Part shown: in pieces, positions 11,737 to 24,162 of the stretch
Position numbering within the stretch: the first letter of the stretch is position 1
How the letters are laid out: every line of letters starts with the position of its first letter
Source: Mesaphorura yosii
Lineage: Eukaryota; Arthropoda; Collembola; Poduromorpha; Tullbergiidae
Reading direction: 5' to 3'
DNA length: 64,000 nt
Assembly (NCBI GenBank): GCA_009869945.1
Contig: WIXG01000081.1
Location: 186,001-250,000, forward strand
Notes under the pieces: generated by a model
What the model was told of the DNA's origin: nothing
The model's input: the letters and a program-made list of their open reading frames with translations, nothing else
Database searches by the model: none
Made by a program: the position numbers and the translations under genes

Positions 11737-11812
11737 CACAGATTAAGTAACAAATACAAAATTAGAATCCGATAGCAAAAGGCCTAAAGACGATACAACT
11801 GCGAAAGTGCAG

Positions 11813-13438
11813 CTAATCTGTTAACTCTAAATTATTATACTTCTCGGCATCGTAGAACGAGGCTTTGACTTGTCTTCCAGCAAAAAATCTCCCGTTCAAG
11901 TCCATAAAACCTGATTAGGCAAACGACGAAGAAGTCCGTCAATGGTTATTTGTCATATTTTTAATGCTGGCAAAGACTTACCTTTCACTGCGGGATCGAC
12001 AGTTCCGAATTCCACAAAAATTCGTATCGCATCTTCTCCGTCCATGTCTGGCATTTGGAATACTGTCACATTCTTTACTTCGCCATATTTGGAGCATTCT
12101 TCTTTGACTTCCGGTTCCAAATCGTCGTCCACGTCGGCAGGCGCGACCATATTCTGAAGAACGATAAACGAAGGAAACGTCGTCATTTAAAAAGCAGGGA
12201 TCACTTCTCGAAAGCAGGACAAGCGTTCGAATTTCGACTGTTACCTTCAGTAACAAAACGTTCGACGGATTCTTCAGAATGTCCGCCAGCGTTGGCTCGT
12301 TCTGCTTTTCCGCTTCTACTTCCTCCTCTTCCTTCAACGAAGCTGGCGGTTGCATATCTTCGTACTCTTCATCCTCGATATCATTGTACGCAGCCATCAA
12401 GCCCAACGGATTTGGTAGAGTGGCTTGCATATCATTTTCGTGAATAATTCGCCCTATCCTGAAGCTCGTTTTCTGAACCTGCAACGCTGTTGACATTCCC
12501 TGTTCTTTCTTTCCAAGACCTTGGCCTTCCTTGTAGCCGTATTTGGCCATAATTTTTGCTGAAATTTTCCGAATCACAATCAGTAATTTCTACACTTATT
12601 CGATCAAAGTTTAGCTAGCTTGGCGTGGAAATACTTAAGGAATACCTGCAGCCGAAATTCCTCCTCCACCACTTGCTCCAGTGAACATCGGCGTTGAATC
12701 TGGTTCAACGTTCGAAGATTGAGATAATGAGGGTGGTGGCGCAATTTGAGCACCAGTTCTACCCTTGGAATAGCTAGATCGTCGGTCGTCATCTCTATCC
12801 CTGGAAGTCAAGTCATCGCTGTTGATGAATAGAAGTTTCATAATATTTTGACACTATAGCTTCATGATGACTTACTTCGGGTCATCGTCTGTTCTCCTTC
12901 GTTTTTCGTCCTCCTCAGCTTCACGATCTTTTCGTTCTCTAAGTTCCTTAACTGCCTTGTCGTAATCGTTCGGCCATAACGGGTCGTACTCATTATCAAA
13001 CTGCCATTCCGGGTCCACCGCCAAGTAGCTGGAGATAACTCGATTGGTGCCTTTGTGCTTCTTCGTCTCTTTCGGAAGGATCACTGGGAAAGGGAGACTG
13101 AATTGTGTCGGCTGAGTCTTGGGTTCATCAGAGTCCTCCTTATTGATTTTATTGGCATTGGCTGCCTTGAAATCAATGACGGGCCCCAGTGTGGACACCG
13201 TTTTTCGCGTAAGATCACGTTTTGGCTGGAATAGAAAAGAATAACATGAGGCAAGCCACTTTGGCTAGAGCCTAAAGCAGGGCATTTAATTTGTTCCTGT
13301 TGCTTATCTTACCTGCGTCACGGTCGCTTTCTTTAGCTGCATGTGGCTCTGGAGGAACTTAATTCCGGAAGCCCAACCAGCCACGTTGGAGTCTGGCTTT
13401 TTGGTGTCGGTTGTATCCAGATCATCGTAAAGGGACAT
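11813..13438 (-). CDS. RBM17: Splicing factor 45 (SPF45)
   Basis: This is an alternative-splicing factor that binds U2-associated proteins at 3' splice sites, 410 residues (human 401). Six exons: 13313-13438, 12876-13225, 12646-12818, 12245-12558, 11982-12153 and 11813-11910, phases consistent. The N-terminus MSLYDDLD and the helix GIKFLQSHMQLKKATVTQ match the family. NEYDPLWPNDYDKAVKE matches the DEYDPMFPNDYEK region. A charged K/R/E stretch follows, then a G-patch (IMAKYGYKEGQGLGKKEQGM). The C-terminal UHM-type RRM starts NMVAPADVDDDLEPEVKEEC and ends NGRFFAGRQVKASFYD. The RFF is the R-x-F motif that UHM domains use to bind ULM peptides of SF1, U2AF65 and SF3b155. The gene is complete and shows no oddity. 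Confidence 0.97.
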
Positions 13439-13892
13439 CGTGAAAGCCCTGACCAGTGACCACCTCCTCCAATGAATGCGTACGTCCGCCTTCTTATCAG
13501 TGAAAAACGTCCGATGTCTTTTGGGACTATGGATAAAGACAATCGAAAAGTACACAGACAGTAAAGATTAGCAGAGGAAGCTGAGGTGCTGTTATAAACC
13601 GTAAATACAAATTCACCGTTTGAATTTTCCTGTTTTTAGCATAAAATGAGACAGAGCAACAAAGTTCCGACTTTACATTTTTGACAGTATTTCTCGTATC
13701 CTCGGAGAAACATTGGTCGGTTTGCGCCCAGAAATGCAAAAGATTAGATGAGAAAGATTTAGGTACGCCTTAGAGCGGATTTCTCGTGTGGACTTCCAAA
13801 CCGTGTACATGTCTTCGATTAACGTTCTCTCGTTGGAAGGTTTTTACATGCAAATTGCAAATCCAAAACCCTACATTGCCAAAATTGTAGGT

Positions 13893-14111
13893 TTAACGTT
13901 GCACGTGGCTGTCAGCTCCTTCACCTTGGAATTGATAAAAGTACGTTTTAGGTTTTACAGCAGCAGACAGCATTTTGTCGATTCGTGAATTAAGTAGTAA
14001 AGTCGACCTCGCCTCGTCGTCTATCAGAAGACGTCGCCCTGGATCAAGACCCCGATTCGTGGCCTTCGGTAGAGTGTCTTGGTCTTGGCAGCTCAAGAAT
14101 TGGGTCTTCAT
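13893..14111 (-). CDS. Possible small gene, 72 residues
   Basis: This open frame lies between the RBM17 start and the TPR gene stop, all on the minus strand. Residues 13-55 are well balanced and look coding (NRGLDPGRRLLIDDEARSTL). After FYQFQ a possible donor (AAG|GTGAAG) could splice to an acceptor near 13,880 (AATGTAG), which would give another C-terminus. No family is recognised. It could be a short host gene, an extra 5' exon of RBM17 or a chance frame. The case is coding-like composition and same-strand position only. Confidence 0.3.
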   Translation of the reverse strand: MKTQFLSCQDQDTLPKATNRGLDPGRRLLIDDEARSTLLLNSRIDKMLSAAVKPKTYFYQFQGEGADSHVQR

Positions 14112-14338
14112 CTTTCTGCTTATCTCAGCTGGATTTTACTGGTAGAATTCCGATAAGATAACAGGTAAAAACTCATTTTCTTTCTCTTAAAGGTTTTACT
14201 ACTAACAACAAAACAAAATCGAACAATACAATGAATCAATAACAATTTGAGCATACATTTCTTTGAAGTGGCATACTAAAATTGATTCACACGAAAGAAT
14301 AGCAAGTCTAGCAATAAGAATTAACTTCTTCACATACT

Positions 14339-16841
14339 TCACGGCTTCCTGTACCTATCCCGAAGAAGCTGATAAGTTTGAGACGGATGAAAAGGTCCTG
14401 AGTTTCGGCAGGGGCGAGACGGGTAGCCGCCGCCAATCATAAGCGAAAACAAGAGTTCAACCAGTTCAAAGCGCTCGTCTCCGCCGCTGTTCTCTCTGTC
14501 CGTTTTCAGCTTCTTCATTGCCTTTCTCTCTTCATTAATCCAGATTCTGAGTTGATCCGAACCAATTTGCTTGTCATTCCAATAGTAAAAGCCACACGTT
14601 CTATCCAAATCCTGATAGATAACAAAAGTCAACTAAGAATTTTAAAAAAGTCAGAAAACTAAAAAGAAAAGTGACTGCTAACGTTCTCATACTTACGGTG
14701 AGCCGGAAGAAATTATCGTTCCTTTCAGCGACAATCTTCCAGTCTTCAAGTGCTTTCTCTTTGTCACCAAGCGCAAAATGAGCAAGCCCCTTGTAGAAGA
14801 GTAGTTCCAGGATCTCGTGTTCAGTCCAGCAGCTGACGACAGAGCTAGCTATGAGTCCGTTCATGTAATCGATGACCTTCTCCTCCGCCGGTCGCGCGAG
14901 CTTGTTTTTAATGCACTCCATCGTGGCATTGAAATGCATTGGGTTCAGCTCCACAGTGCGTTGAAACCACTTGTAAGAAGTTTCGATGTCACCTTTCTGT
15001 GGACAGAGTGTGCCTTGGTTGAAGTTGGAACACGAGAAGATTCATAATTTAATTTCCGGCTTGCTTAAACTTAAACTCACACTCATTCTGGTGAAAATTC
15101 CAAGTCGGTGTGTAGTCCTTGGATTAATCGGATTCAGCTCGTACGCTCGGTTCAGGCATCGTTCGGCAAAAGGAGTGTCAAAGTACCGAAATGGAACGAA
15201 GCGGCAGAAGTAGTCGGATATGAGGCTGTGAATTTTGACGGAATTCGGGAAGTTTTGGAGTAATTTCCTGCAAGTGCGATGGCGATACAACAAAGCATAT
15301 CATGTACTAACTTCAACTTCTCTAACCTTCTCGCCTACCTTGACGTAACTCGCATGTATTGGACGGCTTCGTCCGCACTCTCGAAAACGAGCTCGCCACA
15401 CTTGAAGACTCCTTTCGTTTCCCGAAGACAATCAATCACGCAGTCCAGGACACTCAGCTGGACATATGGGTTTTCAGGGGCAAGCACCAGGGCTTCAGCG
15501 ACTGCGTCGTGTTCGTCCTGGATTGCCTTCTTTGCTCCGATGAAAACGTTGGCTTCTCGTGCGTCTCGCCGCTTCTTACGAGTCATTTCGGCACTGGTGA
15601 TGAACCACTCAAAATTGGTCGGGTCTTTAATAGTAACCTAAGAATTGAGAAAGATGGAAATGTAAATGGAAAGAATGGAAGTTAAGGCAAAGCATGCGCT
15701 GATGAATAATGTGAGTGAAGAGATTACCTGCTTCAATAGATCCAGGCGTTCAGTGGTGTTGTGTCGAAAATTACGACCAATTAAGCACTTGGCGACGATC
15801 ACGGCAATTCGCGATTTGTCAGGAATTGACATGAAGTCTGGAACACCTGATTTCGTCTTCGCGCCTTGAATCTGAACACTGTTCGAGAATAGTCCATCTT
15901 TACGACCAGTGATAAAATTCGCAAAGCATTCCAGCGTCCTTGCGATAAACCAAAATCCGATGTAGTTGTCATTATGAAGTTTAACGCATTGCTGCTCCAG
16001 CATTTCCTTCAGTGTCTTCATTTCTTCGTAGCAAGAAGAAACTTCGCCAAGGCATAGCAGCGTTAGAATCTGAGTGGACTTATCGGCGATTATTTCAGTT
16101 GGCTTGTATTCTAAGAGGTCTCGGTTATCACTCGGTTTGTGCTTTGGTCTTGGCTGATCATCGATTAAATCGATTTCAGCTTTCTCCCTATTGTTGTTGG
16201 CTTCCATGTCCATCAGCTTTCCATCGTCCTCGTCGTCTTCCTTTAGGTCACCATTAATCAATAGAATGTTAACGTCAGTCAACAGTCGTTTGTAGAATGT
16301 GGTTTCAGCATTGATGTAAGCCATGTCCCATATGATGGCGGTCATTGAATCAATCAGTGACTTTGGAATAATCGTGTCAATTTCCGAGAGGCCAATTCTA
16401 TGTCGCAATCCATCCACATAAAACTGTGGATCGATGATATCCACGAGATTATCCATCGCCATCGAGTGCTCCATATCACGATCACCCAAGTCCATGGCTT
16501 CGTCTACCATTAAGATAATGTAACCAGTTTCAGTTTCCAAACCTTGTCCGAACAACCTGAATTACCGAAAGAGAGGGCCAGTTTTAGTTCACTTACCACG
16601 TTTTAATGAATTGCGTAACGCAACTATTGTCTATCCAGGGCACAAGGTTTGTATGCAGTTCGAACTGACAACCGAATTGGATGACCGACAACGGTGACTC
16701 GTGCTGTGCTTTTATTAACGTGTGGTAATTAAAATTGGAGCTCACTTGTTGCGTTGCTTTGCTAAAAACATCTGCGTTCGATTCGAGTCCGCTTGTTTCA
16801 ATGCATGCGCATCGTCTTAGCATCCGAGGTGAATTAGACAA
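14339..16841 (-). CDS. Uncharacterised tetratricopeptide-repeat protein, 710 residues
   Basis: Six exons: 16597-16841, 15728-16556, 15339-15637, 15081-15267, 14697-14996 and 14339-14611, with all phases compatible. Residues about 82-358 form an N-terminal region with an acidic stretch (LKEDDEDDGKLMD) and helical blocks such as VPDFMSIPDKSRIAVIVAK. The C-terminal half has TPR-like helix pairs: FAERCLNRAYELNPINPRT, SYKWFQRTVELNPMHFNATM and LFYKGLAHFALGDKEKALED. It ends in a conserved-looking tail (SLMIGGGYPSRPCRNSG). TPR proteins are scaffolds for protein binding; no partner can be named here, and I do not recognise an ortholog. IFIT-like and TTC-like proteins were considered, but no diagnostic motif was found. 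The start at 16841 is the first ATG of the open exon; an upstream exon is possible. Confidence 0.8.
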
Positions 16842-19800
16842 TTCTCATCTGACTGATGTCATTCTTCTTCGTAACATTGTAACTGCATGTGTCAAGAGTT
16901 TTATTACAATTTCGTACAGTTCAAGCAGTACAACCTTTTGTACAAACTCCATGAATGCCTGGATCGCTGGTTAAAAAGGACGTGTGGTCGTGACTACTTT
17001 CTCCAAAGTGTCAAGATGACCTCAATTCATCACGGAATTACACAACGCATCACGAATGCTGACAACGCAAGCCAAGCTTGGAAAAAGGGCTCTCGCTGAC
17101 ACGCAAAGTGCATTATTATTAAAAGTGCCCCATGGCGGCTCGAAACTAGTTTGAAGGCGGGCATCGTGATTAGCGACTAGCAGCGTCGCGTGGGTTTGGA
17201 ATATGAAGAAAGTTTAGGTTCCAACTTTTTACGACCGCTGAGAGTCTGAGAGCTCAGCAGCTGCGGCTTTGGGGACTTGGTAAGTCATCAAAGAGCTCTT
17301 GAATCGAACGAAAGAAAATCATAATACCATAATTATTATTTGTCGTTTGCGGAAACCACTTGGCTGGCGATTTGGCCGAAATCTTTCTCGGCCGAACTTG
17401 ACAAACTCCTTTCGTGCTGAATTTCGTACGTCTCATCGTGCCAAACCGCAGTTTAGCAGTTATGAAAGCCATTACGTTAAAAGAAACATAAAAATAAGAA
17501 CTGCGATAACCATCAATAAAATAAGTGGTGGTATTATGGCGGCGGCGGCACGACAAAAACCGAACACTTTGTGATTCGCGTATTTTAGGACCATAAATAT
17601 GAATTATTAATTCATAACATGTCATTTTTCTTTCCTAAGGGAGCTGGAAACAGGAGCCCGAGCTCAGAAAAGCCAGAAATGGATACCGACCACAAACGAC
17701 AAGAGACGTAGACGTGGGAATATGACGACTGACAGACACGGCCGGGCGACTGGGAAACCGGAAACTTTTATCGATCACTCCGACTGAAATAGAGTTATGG
17801 AACACCTGCACACTGCAGCACCTTCGCCATTCGTCTAGGAGTCTTGGCTATTGTGGTTTGGTATTGACATTCCCACATTCCAGACACCCAGAGCCGTAGC
17901 CGCAGCTGGCCGGATTGGCATTTTTGAAATGCGGTATGCAATTTTCATAATTGGTACTCGTTAAACCGAAAATAGCCTTGTACTTGACAGACTTGACTTG
18001 TACGTTCTTTTGTCTTGAACTGATTGTCTTTCTTAATGGATCGTAACATCTCACGTGCACTTCAATGCAAACAGAGCACAACAGTCGGGCGGTAAGAAGA
18101 AGATTAGCTCGATTAGAGCATTAAACAAACAATTGGCTTGTTCCGTTCTTTTCTTATTGAACCGGTGCCAAATGCCATCGCCATCGACATCAATTCAATG
18201 CCAAGAACAAGATTAACAATCTGCAGACAGAAATGTAGTGTTTGTATTTGAACAGTACACGGACATGGGCAATGAATAAATAATCAGTCAATCATATTCT
18301 TTATGTGGTGCTTTATCTTGAAAACTCACTCTAGCTTTGTTGCATGCATGTGCCAATTTTCAAGCCAATTTGTAGTGTGTGTAGGAAAAGAAATGCCCCT
18401 CGCCCATCAAGTTAACGGTCTGATGAGTTTGACCTTTGCAATCATCCGAATGATGATGATGAGTTTCTGAATAATTCAGACGTCCTTCCGTCCAGAGTCC
18501 AGTCCAGACCGCGAATGAATGGCAAAACACGAAAGTAGCTTAGCGGAAATCTTCTGCTGACGTGCTCGTACTTCATCGTAATGGAATTTTTGAGGATTCG
18601 CGAATCACGAATTACGATAAAAATAAGATGATGAATGCTTTCTCTCGTGAAAAGAATGGATCAAAGGCGAACTCGGACAGCCGAGCAGACGAGTAGACGA
18701 GGCAAGCGTAAAATGTAATTAATGCGCTTGATCTTAATTCAGAAGCTCATCACCAATCACCATCATGGAAAAAACCAAAGTATAGCATCTTCACCATATT
18801 ATAGCAAACAAGGCAAGGCGCTGCTTTAATTACTTATTCACTCAGACCACTTCCTCCGCGTGCGCGTACGTCCGCTACTGAGTGCTTGGTTCCGCCGTGA
18901 TGCTGGGGAAGCATTGAGACGAATAGTTCTTCTTGCACTGCGTTCTTCTTCGCGTTCTTGGAAGATTGCCAGGAAATTGAGCGAAGAAAGAAAATGTATA
19001 CAAAAGCAACTACGAAACCTTTTGTTTGGTCCCAACCGCGAGCTACGAGTCACGGCGGCGAATGCGGCAGCAGCAGCTTCAGCGGGGTAGGGTTTAATTC
19101 AGCTCTGGAGGCACATTCTTTAAAGATTTTCCATTTTACTCTACTTTTACTTTACTCCTTATTGCGTTATTGCGTTATTGTGTTATTGCGCATCGCTTCT
19201 GTTTATCAGCCTCCAGGCCGCCCGCGTCCTCACAAAAGAATTTATCAGCCGGGGCAGGTCGAAATCTTTGAATGCTTGGAAATGCTAAACGGTTTAGGGG
19301 AAAGTGCAAAAAATGGCTAACAATGGCAAAATCGCAAGTCAAATATTCCATTCAACTGGCGGAACCGGAGCCGCCGGATCAATAGAATCAATCATTCGCG
19401 TCTTTATTCAAGGACATGTCGATTCGACCGTCGACAGCCAACAGCCCAGTGGCCCTTCAGTAGAATAAAATAGGCCCATGTAATATTAGACAGGATAAAT
19501 TCTGCTCTGCGCCCGTCCGTCCGCCTGTCTTTTGCATTGTAGATTTAAGAGTTGGATTGGCTTGATTGACGACGCTTTACTGAAATCCCGTCCTTGTGTT
19601 GGCATTGCCTGGCGATTCACGTCTTTCGCATACACTTGTCAAGGTAAGTCAAGCGTCAAGGACCAAAGATCAAGCTTCCACGCTTGGCTGGTCTGGCTGG
19701 AGTGGTGCATTGCATTACTTTACAGTCAGAGAAGAGAGACTGACTGAGGGCTTGACAGCCAAATAAAATGATGGTTTGCCAAACAGGCATGCAGAAAATA

Positions 19801-21909
19801 TTCATCTCGTCCTCGCCCATCCAGTAAACCAGGCTGGGCTGACAGCGCAGCATACGACGAGAAGGAAAAGAGAAGAGAAGAGCAGAGAAACGTGATCATT
19901 ATGTAATGCCATACGCGGAAGAGTGCACATCCGAATTCCGGGCACGTAGCAAATGTTTCATACTCGCTACGCGTTTGGCGTTTATCCGCCCGACTGGGAT
20001 TTGAGCTGAAAGCCAGACAGGAACGTCAGCTTGAGGATAAAGATAAGTTATCGGCAATAATTAATTGATTTCACCGACGAGCGTTGAGCATACCGTACAA
20101 ATTCTATTCTAAATCCGAGCCTCACTTTACGCCACGCCACGCTCATTTCCATAATCCACAGTCAATGTCAAAGTCTGCGAGTACCGCGAGGTGCCAAAAT
20201 GTATGCAAAATGTGCGCAAAACGGGAATGCCAATGCGAACCTACGTTTTGCGTACTTTTCTTAATGGGCGTTCGACGTCCGCGGACCAATTTATTCGCAC
20301 TACGGCACAGCGCACAGGAAAACGTGAAGATGAATTGACAAGTGTCATTTATCTCTTCTACTTTATTTGTGCTCGGTGCTCGCATCATTTGCCAATTGCC
20401 ATTACCATTGCCATTTGCTATGCGTTGTGTGAGGGAAGCCATTATTCGTTTGATTTTCGAAATAAGAATGGGAAACTGCGATGGTGAACAGCGAATCGTG
20501 AATGCGACTGCGACTACGAAAGTCTTCTGGGACCAAACATTTATCAAATGTGAGCGAGCAGGGAGGCAGGCAGCCGTGTGAAGGGAACACAATAAAAAAG
20601 GAAGCCAAGCCAGCTCGAGACGAGGCGCGTTCGCTTGCCATTTTATGACTGGCCTATTTTATTACATTACATTACGCGTTGCTCGCATTGTATCGAGAGG
20701 AATTCCATTGAATTTGAGCGAAAACTTATGCTTTTGCTTTGGGTTGCCAATTCAGACAAATATTATAACAAATTTCAGACATTTGCAACTTTTCCTGCGT
20801 CAGTGTTGGCTTGCAGAAAATTGCATTGCGGCCGCAGCCGCACTGCTGCTAAAATATTTACAATTCAGATTGAAGCCAATCAGTTTCCATTCCAGTCTGG
20901 GCTCATTTTTTCGCGTCAGGCAGGTTACTCGTTTTCTGGACTTGCGCCGTGGATTTGGACGGACATACGTCTACGTCCAACCTGAACGTGAATCTTGGAT
21001 CTTGGCTTTGAATGACTGATTTTTATTGCAAATGAAATTCGTGAGCCAGGAACACGAAGGGGAGGGATTTCGAATTCTCCGAAAATGAGATTTAGTTTTA
21101 CATTCACTTGAGTTGCTGTTGCCGTTGTCGGAGTTTATCTTCATGGCAAACTTTTCATGAAACTTTTATTCCGAGACTTTAATGAACCCGTTCGTTCGTG
21201 AATTGAATCGTGCCGTGCCGTCAAGTTTCAGCTCAGTTGGTTGTTGCTTTCGCTTTTGCCTTTTGGTCCCAATCGAGATTCGCGAGTTGGGAATTTCAAC
21301 TTGACTTCCTGTCCTGCCGTCGCTTCTTCCGTCTTCCGATTGCTGGCTGCAAGAATCGCCGCACCCGTATCCCAACTCACAGGCACTCAAACTTAAGACT
21401 CAAAGTTTGCTTAACTTTTGCTTCAACTTCGAGTTTCGTTTGCTTTCATTTTGGCTGCTCATTCGTTATTTAGATCTTTTCTATATTTATGTTCTGGCTG
21501 GTTGCTGGTTTCGCTTTTCTTAATGCAGAGGTTTTCTTTCTCCAGTGAAAGCAGAGTAAACTTCAAAGTCTTCAAAGAAAATGTGCTTTTGCTTGCTGGC
21601 TTGCCACGGCTCGACTCGACGAGCGAGACGATACAACGTAGTTTTTTTGCAGTTTTTTGTGTATTGCGAAATATTTTGAGTGCCAGAGCCCCGAAAGCCC
21701 AAATTTCTTCCTACATTGGACGCGTTGGTTGGGCCGACTTGACTCGGATTCCACTTTCAAATTTCCACTCTCCACTATGCAATTGTTCTTTTCGCTACTT
21801 CTACTTTCTCCGTGCGCCGTTTTGCCTTTTTGGCAAGCATGAATGTTTGCAAAAAGTAAGCAAAAGAGTGTACTGTACACGATACACACAAGTACAAATA
21901 TACTTCCAT
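16842..21909. other. Large intergenic interval, no gene seen
   Basis: This is 5 kb without a convincing exon. The first 250 bases hold the presumed promoter of the TPR gene and weakly coding-like frames on both strands that do not link to the gene. From about 17,100 onward the sequence is rich in short recurring words (ATTGC, GCCAAGC, TCGCGA-type) and open frames of up to about 150 codons that look like Phe/Ser/Arg-rich noise. No tRNA-like cloverleaf, LTR or LINE protein was recognised. Confidence 0.45.
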
Positions 21910-22401
21910 GTCCTTCGTGACACATCCCGACCGACACATGTACGAACAGCTACAAACTCGAACCGATACAGAGTAACAAACCGCTACATGTACAAACAGC
22001 TGCAGTGCCAGGAAATGCTAGGTAGAGATAGTGGCGTCAAAGGTCAGCAATCATCATTATGGCTGCTTAAACGCGAACCTAACCTTAGTTAGATTAAATT
22101 GACTACTGGACTGTCATAATCAGTCCGGGTTCGGTTCATTAGATTTTGACTTCATTGATGGCACTTAGAAATTTTTCGGCTTCAGACCAATAGGCTGAGT
22201 CCAACCGAATCTTCTTGACGGGTGTAGACTCCCGTCAATGAAAAATTAACTGCAACTATTGGTGCAGGTAGCGGTTTGTTACTCCGTATCGGTTCAGGGG
22301 TGTCGGTTTGGGTTTGTAGCTGTTCGTATGTGTCGATCCACGTGTGTCGGTTTCGGTGTGTCGATTCGGGTAGTGTCGGTTCAGAATGTGTCGCTAAGGA
22401 C
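21910..22401. mobile_element. Fold-back (long inverted repeat) element, MITE-like
   Basis: The left arm, about 21,911-22,004 read on the minus strand, and the right arm, about 22,250-22,401 on the plus strand, are near-identical. Both contain GTAGCGGTTTGTTACT, followed by a YGTATCGGTTC stretch, then GTTTGTAGCTGTTCGTA. The outer ends also match (GATGTGTCACGAAGGA against AATGTGTCGCTAAGGA), and the inner ends both start CTGCA. The right arm is longer because a GTGTCGGTT-type unit is expanded in it. A 245-base spacer contains a perfect 8-bp stem (TTGACGGG/CCCGTCAA, 22215-22238). No transposase is encoded, so this fits a non-autonomous DNA element. The family is unknown, and I did not see an obvious target-site duplication. 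Confidence 0.7.
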
Positions 22402-24162
22402 CTGCTTCGTACAAGTATGTTGCCAAAAGTTTTTCGCCTGTGGATCCCAAACTCTATTCTTTTTGCACTGCACTGCAGGCCAGGCAGGCAGGATCGTGCT
22501 GAGTTTGGGTTACGGAAGATCGATATAATAAGTTACGATGCGCGGAAGGCAACGGCAACTGCAAATACTACTACGGCCACGGCCTGGAGCTCCTGTCCGT
22601 CCTGGCTCTGGAGCAGACGGGCAGACTGGTGCATTGTTATACAGGCACTTAGTGTTAGCGTACGACACAGACACAAGCGAAAGTTACAATGAATTTTTGC
22701 GATGCAATATTTGCCATTTGCGTTTGGGCTCCTCTGCTCTCGATTTTGCCACTGCCTCGGCTACTGCTTTCTTTTTTTAGGTTTCTCATTGCATGCGTGC
22801 GGATCCACACGAGCTCGAGCACGAGGTACCCGTCGTATCGCCGTACCAGTTACCACTTACCAAGCTGGGCTGGCTGGCTGGCGCAGAGAAGAAAGAAAGT
22901 CTCAACTGAGAATTCACTTTCACACGCGCTCTCGATCCCGACACGACACAGCAGAGCAGACGAGCAGATTTTGCAGAAGAGAGCTCACCACGCACTCACT
23001 CGAACACAAACTCACAAGCTTCGTCTCATCATCGCATCATCTCATCTGCTGGCTGGCTTCTGCTTCTCCGCATTCGCACCGCTCCGTGCCAGATCATTCA
23101 TAATATTATTATTAAGCGAGCGGGAGAGCGAGCAGAGTACAAAAGTGAGCCACGGAGTTGCGTAACGTTCATCTGCAGATTCGCGACTTGCAATTCGCGA
23201 TCCACGTTTCGCGTTCTGGTTCTTTATTAGATCAGCGCAAAAACTCGACGAGTCAGAATATAAACACGGAGAAGACGGACGCGGGCGGAGAAAAAGTGGC
23301 AGAGATCAAAAATATGCTTTGAGGAGCTCACATCGCAGACTGCAGACTCGTCTTACGTGTTGTGCTGTGCTGTGTTGCTTTCTCTGCGCCGCTGTTTATG
23401 TATTTGTAATCTGTGTCTTGGTGTCGGTGTCTTCCCGCATCGCATCTTCATCTGCATTCCATGTCGTGGCTCGTGTTTGTGTTAATATTATAATTTCAGT
23501 CTGGATTTAATTTATTTCTTCTGTGCCTGCACTTTTTCGTACTCTTCTGTGTGAGCCTGTGCCGTTTCTTCTTCTTGGCATGCGCTCGTACTCCTGCTCG
23601 TACTCGTAAAAATCTTGGCCTGGGCTGCATAATCAGTAAGCACGTGCCGTGTCGTGCACTGCAGTATTTTTCTGCACGCGGGTCGGATCTCAACGCAGTA
23701 CTCGCTCATGTCTTCGGCTGAGACTTCCGCACGCTGCAAGAGCAAGACTGAACTGAACACGATTCAATGTCAATCTCCGTTTGCGTTTGTGTTCATTCCG
23801 TCGCCGTGCTTTTGTCGCCGTCGCATTCACGTATTTGTTTAGTGTCATAATTTAATCAGTGCTGGCTCAAAATGTGGACAAGCAATCGTAATTGTGTTTA
23901 CGCCCGGGCGTCAGCTTCACCCGCTGATGTGACTGTGGTTCTTGTCTGATTTAATTGCACGTGCTTTTCTCGTCTGTCTGTCTCGTCTCGTATTCGTTAT
24001 CGTGCTACCACCATTCAATTATAACAATAACGTAACGTTGCTAAGACTGAGCAGCGAGACTGAAGACGAAGGCCCGAAGAAAAGAAGACACAAGAGTAAA
24101 TCGACTGCATGTGTGTCACTCTGTCGCCATCGACGAATCCCCCGCCGCCGCAGCTGCCCGCC
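22402..24162. promoter_or_regulatory. Presumed promoter and 5' UTR region of the membrane-protein gene at 24163
   Basis: The sequence becomes more GC-rich and rich in GAGC, ACGAGC and CTCGT words between about 22,780 and 24,100. An ATATAAA stands at 23,258-23,264, a possible TATA element. The actual transcription start cannot be fixed from sequence. Open frames here (up to about 158 codons) overlap on several frames and are taken as chance. Confidence 0.3.

Noticed and set aside
16850-17100. Coding-like frames on both strands upstream of the TPR gene
   Set aside because: Frames are interrupted, and neither strand gives good splice sites that join them to a neighbour.
21418-22092. 224-codon plus-strand open frame, the longest in the 17-24 kb block
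   Set aside because: Its composition is Phe/Ser/Leu/Arg noise, it has no splice context, and its 3' end runs into the arm of the fold-back element.
22689-23165. 158-codon plus-strand open frame
   Set aside because: It overlaps another long frame in the same GC-richer stretch, is rich in Ser/Arg/His, and shows no domain. More likely part of a leader or promoter zone.
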